From contig OZ038325.1 in assembly GCA_964035795.1 (NCBI GenBank), positions 8,689,698 to 8,753,697 of the forward strand: DNA of 64,000 nucleotides. The letters are read 5' to 3'. The notes beneath the pieces are model-generated. The model made no database searches. It was not told where the DNA came from and was given only the letters and a program-made list of their open reading frames with translations. The position numbers and the translations under genes were made by a program. Position 1 is the stretch's first letter. Every line of letters begins with the position of its first letter. Of the stretch, positions 12,643-49,900 are shown piece by piece. The DNA is from Pterobdella sp. o SKG-2022. Taxonomy: Eukaryota > Annelida > Clitellata > Hirudinida > Piscicolidae.

Positions 12643-15600
12643 ATGGCCGGGGATAAAAATACAAATGCTAGGAAATTCAATAAAGGAGACTTAGTATGGT
12701 TAGATACATTTTTCATTTATAATATTTTTAAAAAATGAGTTAACGTTAAGTTGTTAGGACTTTCTATTTGTTTGCAATACGAATTTATATAATTCTTCAA
12801 AAACCCTAGATAATTTATACATAAATATCTATAATGATATCAAAATTCATAATTTCAGGGCTAGAGTAAAAGGATTTCCAGCATGGCCTGGCAAGGTATT
12901 TTTCTTGAAAATTGATGAAGTTTATATTTTAAAACATTTAAACAATTCTTCAGATGACAAAAATTTGTAACATTCTCAAGTATAATAAAAAATGTTACAC
13001 TCTTACGAAAATTTTTGTACTTTATAATAAAAACTATTAATGTTAAAAAATTTTGTCATTGTTTTAGTTAAAGTAAATCATTCAATTCCCGAAAAGCACT
13101 AAAAATTCCACTTATCAAATGAAATCAAAATCTGCTAAAAGACATATTCCTCAAATGCAACAGGTCAGCTGGCCCAAAGATAGTGACAACATAAGGATCC
13201 CCTCTTCAGGCACTCATGAGTTCATCACATTTTATGGGTCTGACACATAGTGAGTCATAGGGTTGTTGCAGAGGTTGTAGTATATGCTTAGGTCTATTTT
13301 TATAGGAATCCACATTTAATATTTTGAATTCCATTATTATGTTATAATAGTGGCACTAACTAGGAATCACAATCATAATTTATTAAAAATCTTTAATGCC
13401 TGAAATCCAAACAAAAGTATTATATACTAGCTTTGAAGATGTATGATTGCCCAACAAATAACTCAGTTCATTTGTGCACCCTGACCTCATTTGGCCTTAT
13501 GAGGAGTTCAAGGAGAAGTTCATGCTTACCAACAAAATCCCTGAAGGTCTCACATAATAATAACAGCATTAATCACAAATCCAAGGATAAACCAACTTCT
13601 CAGTTTTAAGATATAATAACCATCATCATCATCATTGTTAAACATTTGTTCCCATACCAGTAAGAATCAGACAAGGGCTTATAATAGCTCTTTTCCTCTA
13701 TCATCTAAGGAAATTAATAATGATGATATGCTCTGCAGGCTTCATGGATGCCATAGCAGAGCTGGAAGAGGCTTTGGAAAGAAGGAAGGCTGGAGGAGTG
13801 AGTGTTTATCTTATTGTATATAAAATGTTCAGTTCATCACATATATAATACTCAGTTTATCATATATTTACACCATTAAGCCATCACCCTAATCCCATCT
13901 ACCCATCCAGGAAGACCTACCATCTTCAGATTCATCTGAAGAAGGTGAACCTGAGAAGGAGGAGGAGGAAGAAGAGAATGAGGTGGAAGATGGCTCTGTG
14001 GTTAGTTGATTGGGTAGCTGGTGTGTGGATCATTTAACATTAAAATTCAATATGATACTAAACACTTGATATGAGCAAAAAATAACTTAATGACAATGAT
14101 GATGATGATTATCCTTCAAAGGCCAAAAGAAGGGTACCCAAACGCAAATCCTCAATGGCATTCAATAAAAAGATGACAGAACAGAACAGAGCCGAGGAAG
14201 AGGAGATCAAGGATGACTCATACATGTCATCATCCAAGGAGGCTACTCCTGAGATGAGTGGAGATGATGAGGTGAGAGGCTGGTGTGATTTTTACTGAGT
14301 GGGATATAGATGTTGGTGTTTTATTATTTATGTTTTTCAATGTCATTATCATTTATATCATTATGTCGTTATTATTTACATGCTAGTTTGGGTTGGATTT
14401 TATCTCTCATAACAGATATTTGTATTCGAACTTGAATATATTTTTCTAAGGTTGTTCTCAAGACAAGTGCAATATCAACTGGTAAGAAGCGTAAAGCAGG
14501 CAGTAAACAAGAAAGTCCCAAAGAGAAGAAGAAGAGGAAGACAAAGAAGATGGAGGAGGAAGAGGAAGGGGAAGATGTGGTAACAGGAGAGGCATTAGAG
14601 GTTCCAAAACTCAGCTCAGCTGTGGAGGACTTTTTATCCTCATCCAAACAGCCTTGCAAAATCTCCTTTGTTAGTTTTTTCAGGGGGTTTGTTATATGTC
14701 GGTTAGCTTGTATATGGTTATAGATTTAAGATATTTGGTAACTTATTGTTTTAAATATTTCGTTTTTTGGGAAAAGCCCATCTCTTGGTAAAGGAAAACA
14801 GGCTACAAAAAGGATTTGACTGATAGAAAAATAAGTTCAGAATTAATTATATATAAGCATTGAGTCTCAATCCTCCACAAACATTCTTACAGGAGTTCAC
14901 TCCATCACCCACTTTCCTCCCCGACATTCTGCCCACACAAAACACCTCTTCTGATAACTTTCGAGTGGGTTTTCTAGGTCTAGGTAAGATGGGTTCATTA
15001 CTCGCACGAGGCCTTCTAAATGCTGGCCTCAATGTCATGGTCTGGAATCGCACACCTTCCAAGGTTGGTTGTTATTGGTGGTGAAGTTTTGGGTTTATGG
15101 GGGTGTTGTGGGGCTGGTGTAGAGATCTTGGGTGTTAAATTCATCTTGTAGACTTATTGTATTGCATCTAGTTTTTATCCTTTACATTCATTTTATACCT
15201 TCACAAAGCCCATTCTGTTTCAATCAAACAATTTCTTTCATTCAAATGTTTCACCATAGATTCACAATACTTCAAATAAATTCACGTCAACACACGCACC
15301 TCTACAACAGTGCAAAATCTTCATGGAGCTGGGAGCAGAAAAAGGAAGCACTCCAGCGGAAGTAGTTCAGTGTTGTGACGTCATTATATCGTGTGTGTCG
15401 GACGCGAAAGCCCTAAAGGACGTGAGTGGGAATGGTCTAAAACTTGCTATAAATATCTCTGTTTTAAAGTATTTTTTATAATATATTTTACTTTAATAAT
15501 GAATAAATATTTAAATTAAATTTCTACTTATAATATTATGATACAATCTTCCAACACACACACACACACAAACTCTCACCAGCTGTTATCAGGATCAAGT

Positions 15601-17282
15601 GGAGTGTTGGAGTCGATATGTGCAGGCAAGTCTTATGTGGAAATGTCTACTGTGGACGTGCACACTATCACACGTCTCAATCAGGTCGCTGTGTCTTCCC
15701 CGTTGTTTGTTGCTAGTCTGAATGTGGTTTTGGGGTAATTGTAGGGGAGATGAGGGGGTAGTTGTATCACACCTACTTTAATCGCTTATGATGTTGAAGA
15801 TTTTATTATTGTTGTTATTCAATTGAAGAAAATAAATTATATTATTATTAATTAATAATTAACCTCAAAATATTGTCGTGTTTTTATGATTCACATTATT
15901 ATTATTTTTATTCTTATTATTGCTATGTTAATGACAGGAGGTGGTAAGCAGAGGAGGCAGGTTTTTAGAGAGTCCCATCATAGGAAGTCTGGGTGGGTCA
16001 TTTTGCTTTGTGTGGTGGTGATGGTAAGGGGAATGATGATGAAGAGAGGAAGAGGATGTTGATGAGTGGTGTAAAACATTGCAACCATCTGTGCACACAG
16101 ATTCCAATGTGGAGGACCTTGTGGTGGTGTGTTCAGGAGATCGATCCCTCTTTGATGACTGCTGTTCCTCCTGCTTCAGGGCTGTCACGAAGAAGGCCTT
16201 CTACTTTGGTTGGTGTTTATACTGTTTTGATTGATCCAATATGGTTTGAATTTCGTATAGCATGATTTCTTCAAGAATATGATGTTTTAAAAATAACTCG
16301 AATCACATAATGTTATGTTGAAGAGGTTTTTGCATTATACACCGTGATATTGAAGTGACCATCAAGGCAAACACCTTACCGCACACAGGTAGTGTGGGTA
16401 CAGCGACGTGCGTGAAGCTGGTAGTGAACCTTCTGCAGGCCACTCTACTAGCTGGGTTGGCTGAGTGCTTGGCCCTCGGGGAAAAACTAGGTTCTTTGTG
16501 TTATGTATTGATTTTGTTGCATTAGATGTGTATTATTATTTCTTTTTTTTGTCATTATTATATCTTTCATTAAAGGTCTTGATCAGTCGCTCATCTTGTC
16601 ATTATTAGCTCTGCAACCACTATCTTCACAACTCAACACTCTCAAGGGAGATGGTTTGTTTATTATTATTTTTTTAAATTATTATTATTATTATTGTTGC
16701 TATTATAATAATCATTATTACGTAAAATCTATCAAGCATTTTGCCGGAAAAATTTCAGCTCGAAGGGTCATGGCCAGCTTGTTACTAAGTCTTATTATTA
16801 TTATTATTTCACATCTCACAGCCATGATCACCAACCAACTGAGTAGCAGGCAGTTGTCTCTCGAACATATGCAACGGGATATCAGACTGGCCCTCTCATT
16901 GGCGGAACTTGTGCAACAACCTTTATATATCACTTCCGCCACCAATGAGGTTGCGTGTTGTGTTGTGTGGTTTTGTGGTGTTTTGAGCATATTTTGGTGT
17001 CTTTAAAATGAATTTTTTTATTTTCTTATAACTATTATTTTATCTATGTCCATTCTTTAATGCATATATCTCAATCATTTTACTTATAATGTTTATCACT
17101 TCCCATACCCGGCCATGCCAGTTAGCTTATTTTTATCTGAACTCCAGGCGTTTTGTATTCAAATATTTTATAATGATTTGGTTGTTAATGCATTAAAATA
17201 CTATCATCAGCTATTCAAGAAAGCCAAAGCAAGGGGTTACGGGGATCACGACACGGCTGCCATCTACCGAGCTACTGATTAA
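12643..17282 (+). CDS. GLYR1: GLYR1/NPAC: PWWP domain plus beta-hydroxyacid-dehydrogenase-like domain
   Basis: Nuclear nucleosome-binding cofactor family. Seventeen exons join in frame: 12643-12698, 12859-12895, 13164-13249, 13467-13546, 13739-13797, 13911-14000, 14122-14271, 14451-14669, 14893-15063, 15311-15421, 15583-15684, 15938-15992, 16101-16208, 16389-16490, 16576-16653, 16822-16949, 17211-17282. They total 1704 nt, 567 codons plus TAA; human GLYR1 is about 553 aa. The N-terminus has the PWWP core (KGDLVWARVKGFPAWPGK). A Lys/Glu-rich acidic/basic linker follows, with no clear AT-hook RGRP motif. Then comes the Rossmann fold GFLGLGKMG, VWNRT, and YVEMSTVD. The family lysine position (K..., four residues before N) reads Lys here (AAG 16415-16417, KLVVN); human GLYR1 has Met. 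The C-terminus ends IYRATD. The ATG in AAAATGGCC context is the first in frame before the PWWP. Confidence 0.96.
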
Positions 17283-17410
17283 TTAATAATTAATTCATAT
17301 GTTATTTGTATAATTTTATCGCATATTATTTATTCGAAGCATCATTGTTTGAATGTTTTTAAAAAATTTTAATTTTGTGTTTTATTGAAATAATTTCGAG
17401 AAAATATTTA

Positions 17411-17416
17411 AATAAA
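17411..17416 (+). terminator. Candidate GLYR1 poly(A) signal
   Basis: First AATAAA downstream of the GLYR1 TAA (17280-17282), about 130 bp away. A second candidate on the same strand is inside the palindrome at 18309-18324. Confidence 0.5.
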
Positions 17417-18292
17417 TCAATTAATCTTTGTATCCGACCATTAAAAGGTACAACAGACGATAAGCCTATACGGGTGATTAAGTTAACATGTCTATAAATT
17501 CTTTTTAGAGCACAATATTTTCAGAACAAAATCAATATGAAATGGAGGACAATTGAGTTGAAAAAAATCTGAATTGTAAAAGTTCATCTATTATCAAAAA
17601 TAATCTGAAAAGCTTGCGGTTAAAAATTTATTGCCAAAGAAGTGAGTCAAGATCTGAACACAGAGTAGATTATTTGTGTTCAAAAACTGAGTCTGTAGTA
17701 TTCATGGTGCCAGCATACCTGAGGAGATTTAAATGTTTTAAGTTTACTTCATGTGTTTTTATAGTTCAAATGTGTGTTGAAAAAGGTATAAATTAAATTT
17801 TAGTATGTTTTAAAGTAGAAATAATATTAACTGTGAGTTATGAAGGATTAAAATGATTTTGGGTTTGTGGTGGAATCAGTACTTGTATGCAAGCATGTTT
17901 TAAATGAAAGTATTAACAGCTATGAGTTATAAAAGGTTTTAGATTCGTGCAAGTGAGCTTAATGGTGACATTAGTATCAACTATAGGTTATGAAAGTTTT
18001 TCTATGTTTAAAAGTGCAACTCACATAGGGGGGTCGTCGACAACAAAGTCTGTGAGAGTTCAAATTTCCATTATTAGGTAATACCAAATTAATAATTGAG
18101 AATAAAAAGATAAAATATCAGAAATATTTTTAAATAATAATTCTTTTGATTTCAGTATATATACCACTATAAATAACTTAATTTTTTGATTCCTACTTAC
18201 ATGGTCTAGCTTTTGCCATCTGCTTCATGTTTCTGTGGGCACATGTTATTATTATTGTTTTTTATTTATTATTTTTATTATTATTAACACCA

Positions 18293-18333
18293 GTGAATTC
18301 CTGTGTTGAATAAAAGCTTTTATTGGAATTCAC
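18293..18333. terminator. Palindromic bidirectional poly(A) element
   Basis: The 16-nt core AATAAAAGCTTTTATT (18309-18324) is a perfect palindrome, so AATAAA reads on both strands. It is flanked by arms GTGAATTCC (18293-18301) and GGAATTCAC (18325-18333), which are exact reverse complements, with a 7-nt bulge on one side. It lies between two converging genes: GLYR1 ends at 17282 on +, and the cadherin stop is near 18414 on -. It is about 90 bp past the cadherin stop, the natural place for its poly(A) signal. Confidence 0.65.
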
Positions 18334-18413
18334 TTCAAAGATTATATAATAACACAAATCATTACAATAATCCAAAACTTAAATCATCCTTACAACCCAC
18401 TGCATAACCTCAT

Positions 18414-32616
<14,203 letters not shown>

Positions 32617-34744
32617 CTTGGTTCAGTTATTCCTTTGTGTTTAACCAAGTTACAACAGCACAAAGGTTCGGTGAGATTATTATTATTTCAACTTCAGAAT
32701 TAATTAACTAGCTTATTAAATTCGTCAAAATAACAACATAACTTTAAATAACGAAAAGTATGTTTTCACACTTTAATCAATGTAAACTTGGAAAGCTTTA
32801 ACGGTCGTTTATTAGTTACTTGTATGGTATCTGAGTTATGTCCGTAGGAGGTGATATACAAATTGTAACATTCCGTAGCTTTCAGTTTGGTGAATTGGCT
32901 TGAAGTGATAGTAGGGCCCCAGTATTATCTGGTCAATTTGCACCAAAAAAAAATTTTTTTTAACGAAATTAAATGCTTATTAGTTTTTAGAAAATAATTC
33001 TTATATAAAAAAAAAAGTTAAAATTAATTTTGATTGAATTTTTGTCGGTTTTCTGCTTGGTTGAACAGCGCAGCTAAACAATAGTGAATCCAGCTAATTC
33101 ATTGGTTCAAAGCTTACATTCATATAAGACTCATATATATATGAATCAGTACAGATCAATAAAATACAGGTGAAAAGATTAAAAGTAGACTTTATTTAAT
33201 ATCCGTGAAGCATTTAATTTTAATTATTGTCTTCAGTTAACGTATTCATTCTATTTTAACCTTCATTCATTGCCTTATTATGCAGTTGTCTTAACCATTA
33301 TCTATATAAATATCTATCTATATAATTATATATATATATATCTATATATTTATAGTGCAACCAAATAATAAAGATATCCGTTACATATGGAGTTAATCTT
33401 AGAAGGAATGTAAACCACTAGTTTCAAATAATACTTCAAAAATTAATTACTATCGCTTTCATTCACCCATCCATCCTTCAAACTTCCTGGATTAAACATT
33501 TCTATAATAATTTTCGTAGATTATTATTATTATCTTGAGAGGTCGAAGGAGGCCATTAGTGGGTGGTTCGATGGAGGTTTTGAATGAATATTAATCATAT
33601 TTATTTATTTACTACTTAAAGATGGTGGTTTTGTCAAAAGGAAACCTTAGTTGGGACGACTATTTTCCTGAAATTTTAAAATTTTTTATTAAAATTATGA
33701 TTTTTTTTGTTAACATGATCAAAAATGTAGTGTTTATAAAGATTTATTTGAACCACTCCATGCTGAACCACCAGTAAAAACACCATGAGTTTGAATAAAT
33801 GGACCGAAAATAAATTTTGACACGTCCATATTTCCATGAAATTTACGTAAAAAACCAAAAAATCATGTGAACTCTTGATAGATATAACAAGCGAATTCAC
33901 AATTTTTATGTGATTTTTGAGGGTAAGACCACAAATGGATTGGTAAGTTACGACATAACGCCATTACTCAGTAGTGCTGGTTATGATTATTACAACGCGC
34001 TATATAAATATTCTTTAAAACGCTGTCCCGGTTTTTTGAAGTTATTGTTATAATTACTGTCTTAACGTGATAGTAAATTAGCGTTTGAGTAAGGATTTGA
34101 ATAATATATATTGAAAACTCAAATTAAATTTTTGAAATGTGAACTCACACTGTTTGAAAATGAAAATTTGTTGTTGTAGTGATCCATGAAACTGTACAAA
34201 CCATCAATAATATCTATGATTTACAATTTTCAAATCAAAAATTTCATTAAAAAATAAATTTGGAATTAAATGAAATGCATAGAGTTTAAAAAATCATATA
34301 ACTTAAAAACATGAAATAAAAACTAGTGAAATTGCTAAGCAGAAAAACTTTTCTAGAACCAAACACAAGCCAAAATAACGTCAAATAATACAACTCAAAA
34401 GGATAATAACCATGATAACAAAGTCTTAACAGGTGTAAGGTGGGAAGGCTCGAATCGATATTGCTTAGTTGGCTCCCAAAACAAGCATTTATGACGTTGA
34501 TAATCTTTCGAAACTAACGAGTATTTATGCTTAAGTACGAAAAAAAAGTAGTATCGATAGACGAAATATTTGATCAAACTAAACAAACTGCGAAAGTGAG
34601 GCTAAGTAGACGGATTACACTGCTTTTCAATACACTCCCAACCTCTCCACCCCCCTCCATCTCTCATTAAATCCAGGTGTATCAACCATAGCCAACCGCA
34701 TCTCTCACCATTGCTACTGTACATGGGTACAACTAAGCACCCAA
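32617..34744. other. Intergenic region between cadherin start and JIP stop
   Basis: About 2.1 kb with no supported exon. It is very AT-rich, with short AT-dinucleotide runs near 33310-33350. Being 5' of the cadherin ATG on the - strand, it should hold that gene's promoter and the JIP 3' UTR. I see no convincing TATA box, and short open frames (33676-33900, 34395-34586) have no protein features. Confidence 0.55.
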
Positions 34745-45507
<10,763 letters not shown>

Positions 45508-46906
45508 TTTTTATGGCTGTTTTAATTCGTTTTTTGTTGTCTAGTTGGAAGTTTTTTAAATTGGAATTTTCAGAAATTATTTCTTATGTTAAATATATAT
45601 TTTGATGAAAAATTAAAATCCTCAGCATTTTTTAATACTTCAAAGAAGTCAAAACTTCGATCTATTTTGTATTTCGTTATAGCAATCTCCTTTTAAGTCG
45701 AAAAAGTTAGACGTAATAGATTAACATTGCTCAGATGCTTAAATTTTTAAAATTTTTTGTTTAGTTTCATTTCAAATAGCCATTGACACAAAAGCAGTCT
45801 TATGATGGCTTGAGTTTTGCGAAGTTTGCATTGTATTTCAACGTTGGATTCATTTTTAAATTTTAGATTTAATTATATATTTTCTAAATAATCTTTTTGT
45901 TAATTAGGTTTTATATAACAAAAAAAGTTTTATTTTATTTTAAATGCTTAATTGATTCATTTATTTATAAAACTAAATCTTTTTGCTACTCGATTCTTCG
46001 ATTTATATTTGTGAAAATCTTAAAAGCACTTGAAATCATGTTTAATTTCAAAGTTATTTTCTGTTTTTTAGAAAAGGTTTACATAAAGTTTATATTATAT
46101 AATAATAAATTAATTTCAAATGAAAATGTTGGTATATTTTATTTTCTGAAAATTTACACGTATACATTTTTCATATTATTATTATTTGAAAAATCTTAGA
46201 AACGCAAAAAAAATTACTAAAAAATACATAATTGTTAATGAAAAATAACTTTTAAACCTACTTATTCAGTTCATATATACATATATATTATTAATTTCAT
46301 AACGAGTTAGCCTCAACAAAATTAAATTTGTTAAAAGAACCACAGTTTCAATACACTTCTTTCTAAACAAAGCTTTTCAGGACTTATAGTTACATCATCA
46401 AGCTAAAATAAAACTAACTTCAACGCCATAAGAACTATACAAAAGCCATAAAATTTGAAATTGTGTCATCAGCTCGTAACCTCATTACGAAACTATAAGT
46501 TTAAAAAAGCTTTCTTTGAGTAAAACATACTAAATCCAATATGTTTTTTAAATATGTGTATATATTTATTTAATATCGATTTTTGAAATATTAAGATGAC
46601 GAGTTATCTCCGTGGTGAAATATTTTGATTTGAGCATAAAATGAAATGGAAATGAAAATAGAGGTTGAGATAAAATCCACAAAGCTTTTTGAAAGGGGTC
46701 TGGCTTGTAAAGTATTAAACACAATTTATTTCTTCAATGTTCCTCTTGTTGGTTATGTTTCATAAAAGATTTGATCCAAATAATATATAAAATATTGATA
46801 AATTATATATTTGAATAAAGTTATAAATTAGTTTCAGTTATAAATTAAATATCTCAAAAAAACTTTTTTTCAAGGATTTTTAATTTGACCGTTGCAAACA
46901 TTTTTT
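45508..46906. other. Intergenic region between JIP start and ErbB stop
   Basis: About 1.4 kb, very AT-rich. It should hold the JIP promoter and the ErbB 3' UTR. TTTATT at 46725-46730 gives AATAAA on the - strand about 180 bp after the ErbB stop. A 100-codon open frame on + (45897-46199) is Phe/Lys/Ile-rich as expected from AT-rich sequence and is not called. Confidence 0.55.
46725..46730 (-). terminator. Candidate ErbB poly(A) signal
   Basis: AATAAA on the - strand about 180 bp downstream of the ErbB stop codon (46907-46909). Confidence 0.5.
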
Positions 46907-49900
46907 TCACCGCACGTTAGAGGTCGTGTTGGTATAGTTGGGTGAAAGGCTTTCATTATTATAATAAAAAGAATTTCTACTTTTTATATTATTAGCTTCA
47001 CTTTTAACATTATTACCTTGCTCTTTCGGTGATATCGGCTGATCTTTCTTGAAGTGGTGAGGGAAATAAAAGCCGGAGTCAAAGTATTGAGGGTTGGAAA
47101 AAGCCGATGCAGGCAATCCATTGATAATATGATTATTATTATTATTATTACTGCTATTATTTTTATTATTATTATCATCAGGAGTTTTAACAATATTAGT
47201 ATAAGCGCCTGCAGATGGTGTGTTGATGTAGGAATTATTTATTGGGTCGTCTGTCGAGTTGTGGAAAGCGTCATCAACTTCTATAAAGTCAGGTCTGAGA
47301 TAACCTTCAGCATCATGACGGGAAGCGGAAGGAAGAGGACTTCTATTCGCCTTGTTCACTTCGTCTCTGCTCGGGTCAGATATATATCTTCTGTGGTTCG
47401 GTTGAGGTTGTTTAATGATATAGGTGAAAATCAAGTTTTGAATTTGTGTGGTTTAATGTTGAAGGTTCTAACTAAGTTTTAGTAAGTAAAAAAAGTAAGT
47501 TTTACGTCAGAAATAACGCTAGCCATAAAATCAAAAATAGAATTTTTAAAAATGATAGCTTTTACAGTAAAATAACTTTAGTATGGCTCAATTAATATTG
47601 TTTTAATTGTTATTATTACTATTATCTCACTTAAGTCTTGGACCCGAGTTTTTCGATGTAGTTCCTGCGTTTATACTAGGAGGTTTTTTAGTTTTCGGAG
47701 ATCTGACCTACGATTTTGAGAAAATTTTCAATCAATTTCTATAATTAAGCAACATCAGGAACGGAATCTCAGCAATAAAACAACACCTATTTTCTATGTA
47801 AAACAACATTCCAAAACATTTTAGTACATGCTGGTCAGTTGCTTGAAGTTCTTAGCATATAGCATAGATTAATTAAATAAGTAGCAAACTTTTTTTGCCT
47901 CATTAGCATTCAACAAATATTCTTTAAAATTAGCCAACCCTATTGGAGGTTACATGCTGGTCAAAGTTCATGGCAGGGGTCACTTCGAAGTCTTGTAGGT
48001 AATCCCTCACTGGCCTTCCCACCTCATCATCCATCTGACTTAAACTTCTCATCGTTTTAACGGGGTCTTCCAACTTCAGACGTCTGTTGTCGTCGTTCTG
48101 ATGGGTTGTGGGAGGTTTTTTTTTTATGTAGTTTTTGTTTAATGACAGTTTTTGGTGTTCCAGTTTAATTCATATATTATTGTGGCTATTTTGTTAGTTT
48201 TGAAATTACTTCCACATGGATAAATATTTCTCACTTCAATATAAATATATCTGGTAGGATCTTTAGCCATTTCAGAAAAAGATGTAACAAGAAAAACAAA
48301 AGTCGGTCTGGAGTCTGCAGAAAGCAACCAACCTACAAATCATCATCAACATCAATAATATTCAGTTCAACTAGTAATCATTTTAAACTTCAGTCAAATT
48401 ACTTCAAACAAGCACAAACTCACATTTGATCATCACCATGTAAACATCAATGGTACAGATTTGAGGCTGTGGTAGGCGGTCTCCTTTCTCAATGAAATCT
48501 ATCAAGGAATGTACGTCGACTCCTTCATAGGGTACTTGGCCAAAAGTGAACATTTCCCATAATGTTATACCTGTGAGGAAAAGTAAGTTGGTTTTGAACT
48601 TCTTGAATTGGGGTCGGTTGAGTCGTTAGTAGGTTTCATGGGACAGTAATGCAGTAATATGAGGGGTGTTATGAACTGCAGTAATAATTTGTATTGGTGT
48701 ATTATTTATATTAAGTTATACTGCTGTACAATTCAAGTAGCTGGGTTTGACTAGATTATCTGAAGCCACTACATAGTTGTGTTTAACTTAATAATGATAA
48801 TAACAAAAGGTTCAAAACGTTGCTAACCAAAGCTCCACACATCACTTTGATGAGTGAAAATGCGGTGCTGCAAACATTCAAGGGCCAGCCATCTCACTGG
48901 TAACTAATGGGAGGTTCAAAATGAATTCAAGATTCGGTTTCCAAAAAGAAGATTATTTATAGTGTATTTCTTGGAATTTTTTGTTATAGTAGAAGCGATT
49001 TAAATTTTCTAGAGTGAGTTTCTACATTCAAAATAAATCAAACGGTAAATAAATTTTTATATGAAATATAATTTACTAGAAAAATTCTTACTTTTCCACT
49101 CTCTTCTTTGTACTCTCTTTTTCCATGTTCTAAAGCCTTTGCTAGACCAAAATCTGTGATTCTTACGTGGTTGTCATTTTGGACTGAAAATAAAATTGAG
49201 TTCGCAATTATTTTGCTATAATTATGCTTGGAATCGTAGTTTTGTTAATTTTTTTATGATAAGGTTCAGCTTATCTAAAATTATAATTATTAAAAAATCG
49301 ATATATCTAGAAGTTTCTCATATGAATTCAAAGGTTAGTTATATCGACAGTAGTCTACAAGAATTAAGGAAAGGATCGGTACCTAGAACATTACGAGCAG
49401 CTAAGTCCCTGTGAACAATCTCCTTGCTTTCCAAGTATTCCATGCCCTGTGCCATGTTATACTCTATTAATTCTACAACATTCCACATAAACTTAAATTC
49501 AACTAAATGTTTTATAGCCTGTTTTCTTCTAGCAAAGTTGAAAAAAATAGTTCATCGTATCAAAAATAACCCAAAGACTCATTGATAAAAACTACACTTT
49601 TTTAAATACTATTAAATAGGACATCAATCGACATAACTTCAATTTATCGAATACATAAGCCCAGAGATAAAAACCACCTTAGCGATTTGAGTGGCCCAAT
49701 TGAGAAGAACTTTAGAGCTGATGTTGTTTTGATTTTTCTTGATGAATTCAAGCAGACTGCCGTATGGCATCAATTGTGTTATCAGCATTATCCTGCTAGC
49801 TGAGCACACGGCAAGGATTGGAACACAGTACTCGTTTCTCACACTGGCCATTATTCTGTCGGATTTTAAAGTAAATTTCGTTTCAGTAATTATAAAATTT

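Larger units (their letters stand above)
17283..18413. other. Convergent intergenic region between GLYR1 and cadherin gene
   Basis: No coding exon recognised. It contains the GLYR1 poly(A) candidate, AT-rich sequence, an ATT-rich run near 18246-18286, and the palindromic double poly(A) element at 18293-18333. Short open frames here (for example 17614-17796) show no protein-like features. Confidence 0.6.

Noticed and set aside
45897..46199. 100-codon + strand open frame between JIP and ErbB
   Set aside because: The Phe/Ile/Lys/Tyr composition is that of random AT-rich DNA; no homology was recognised.
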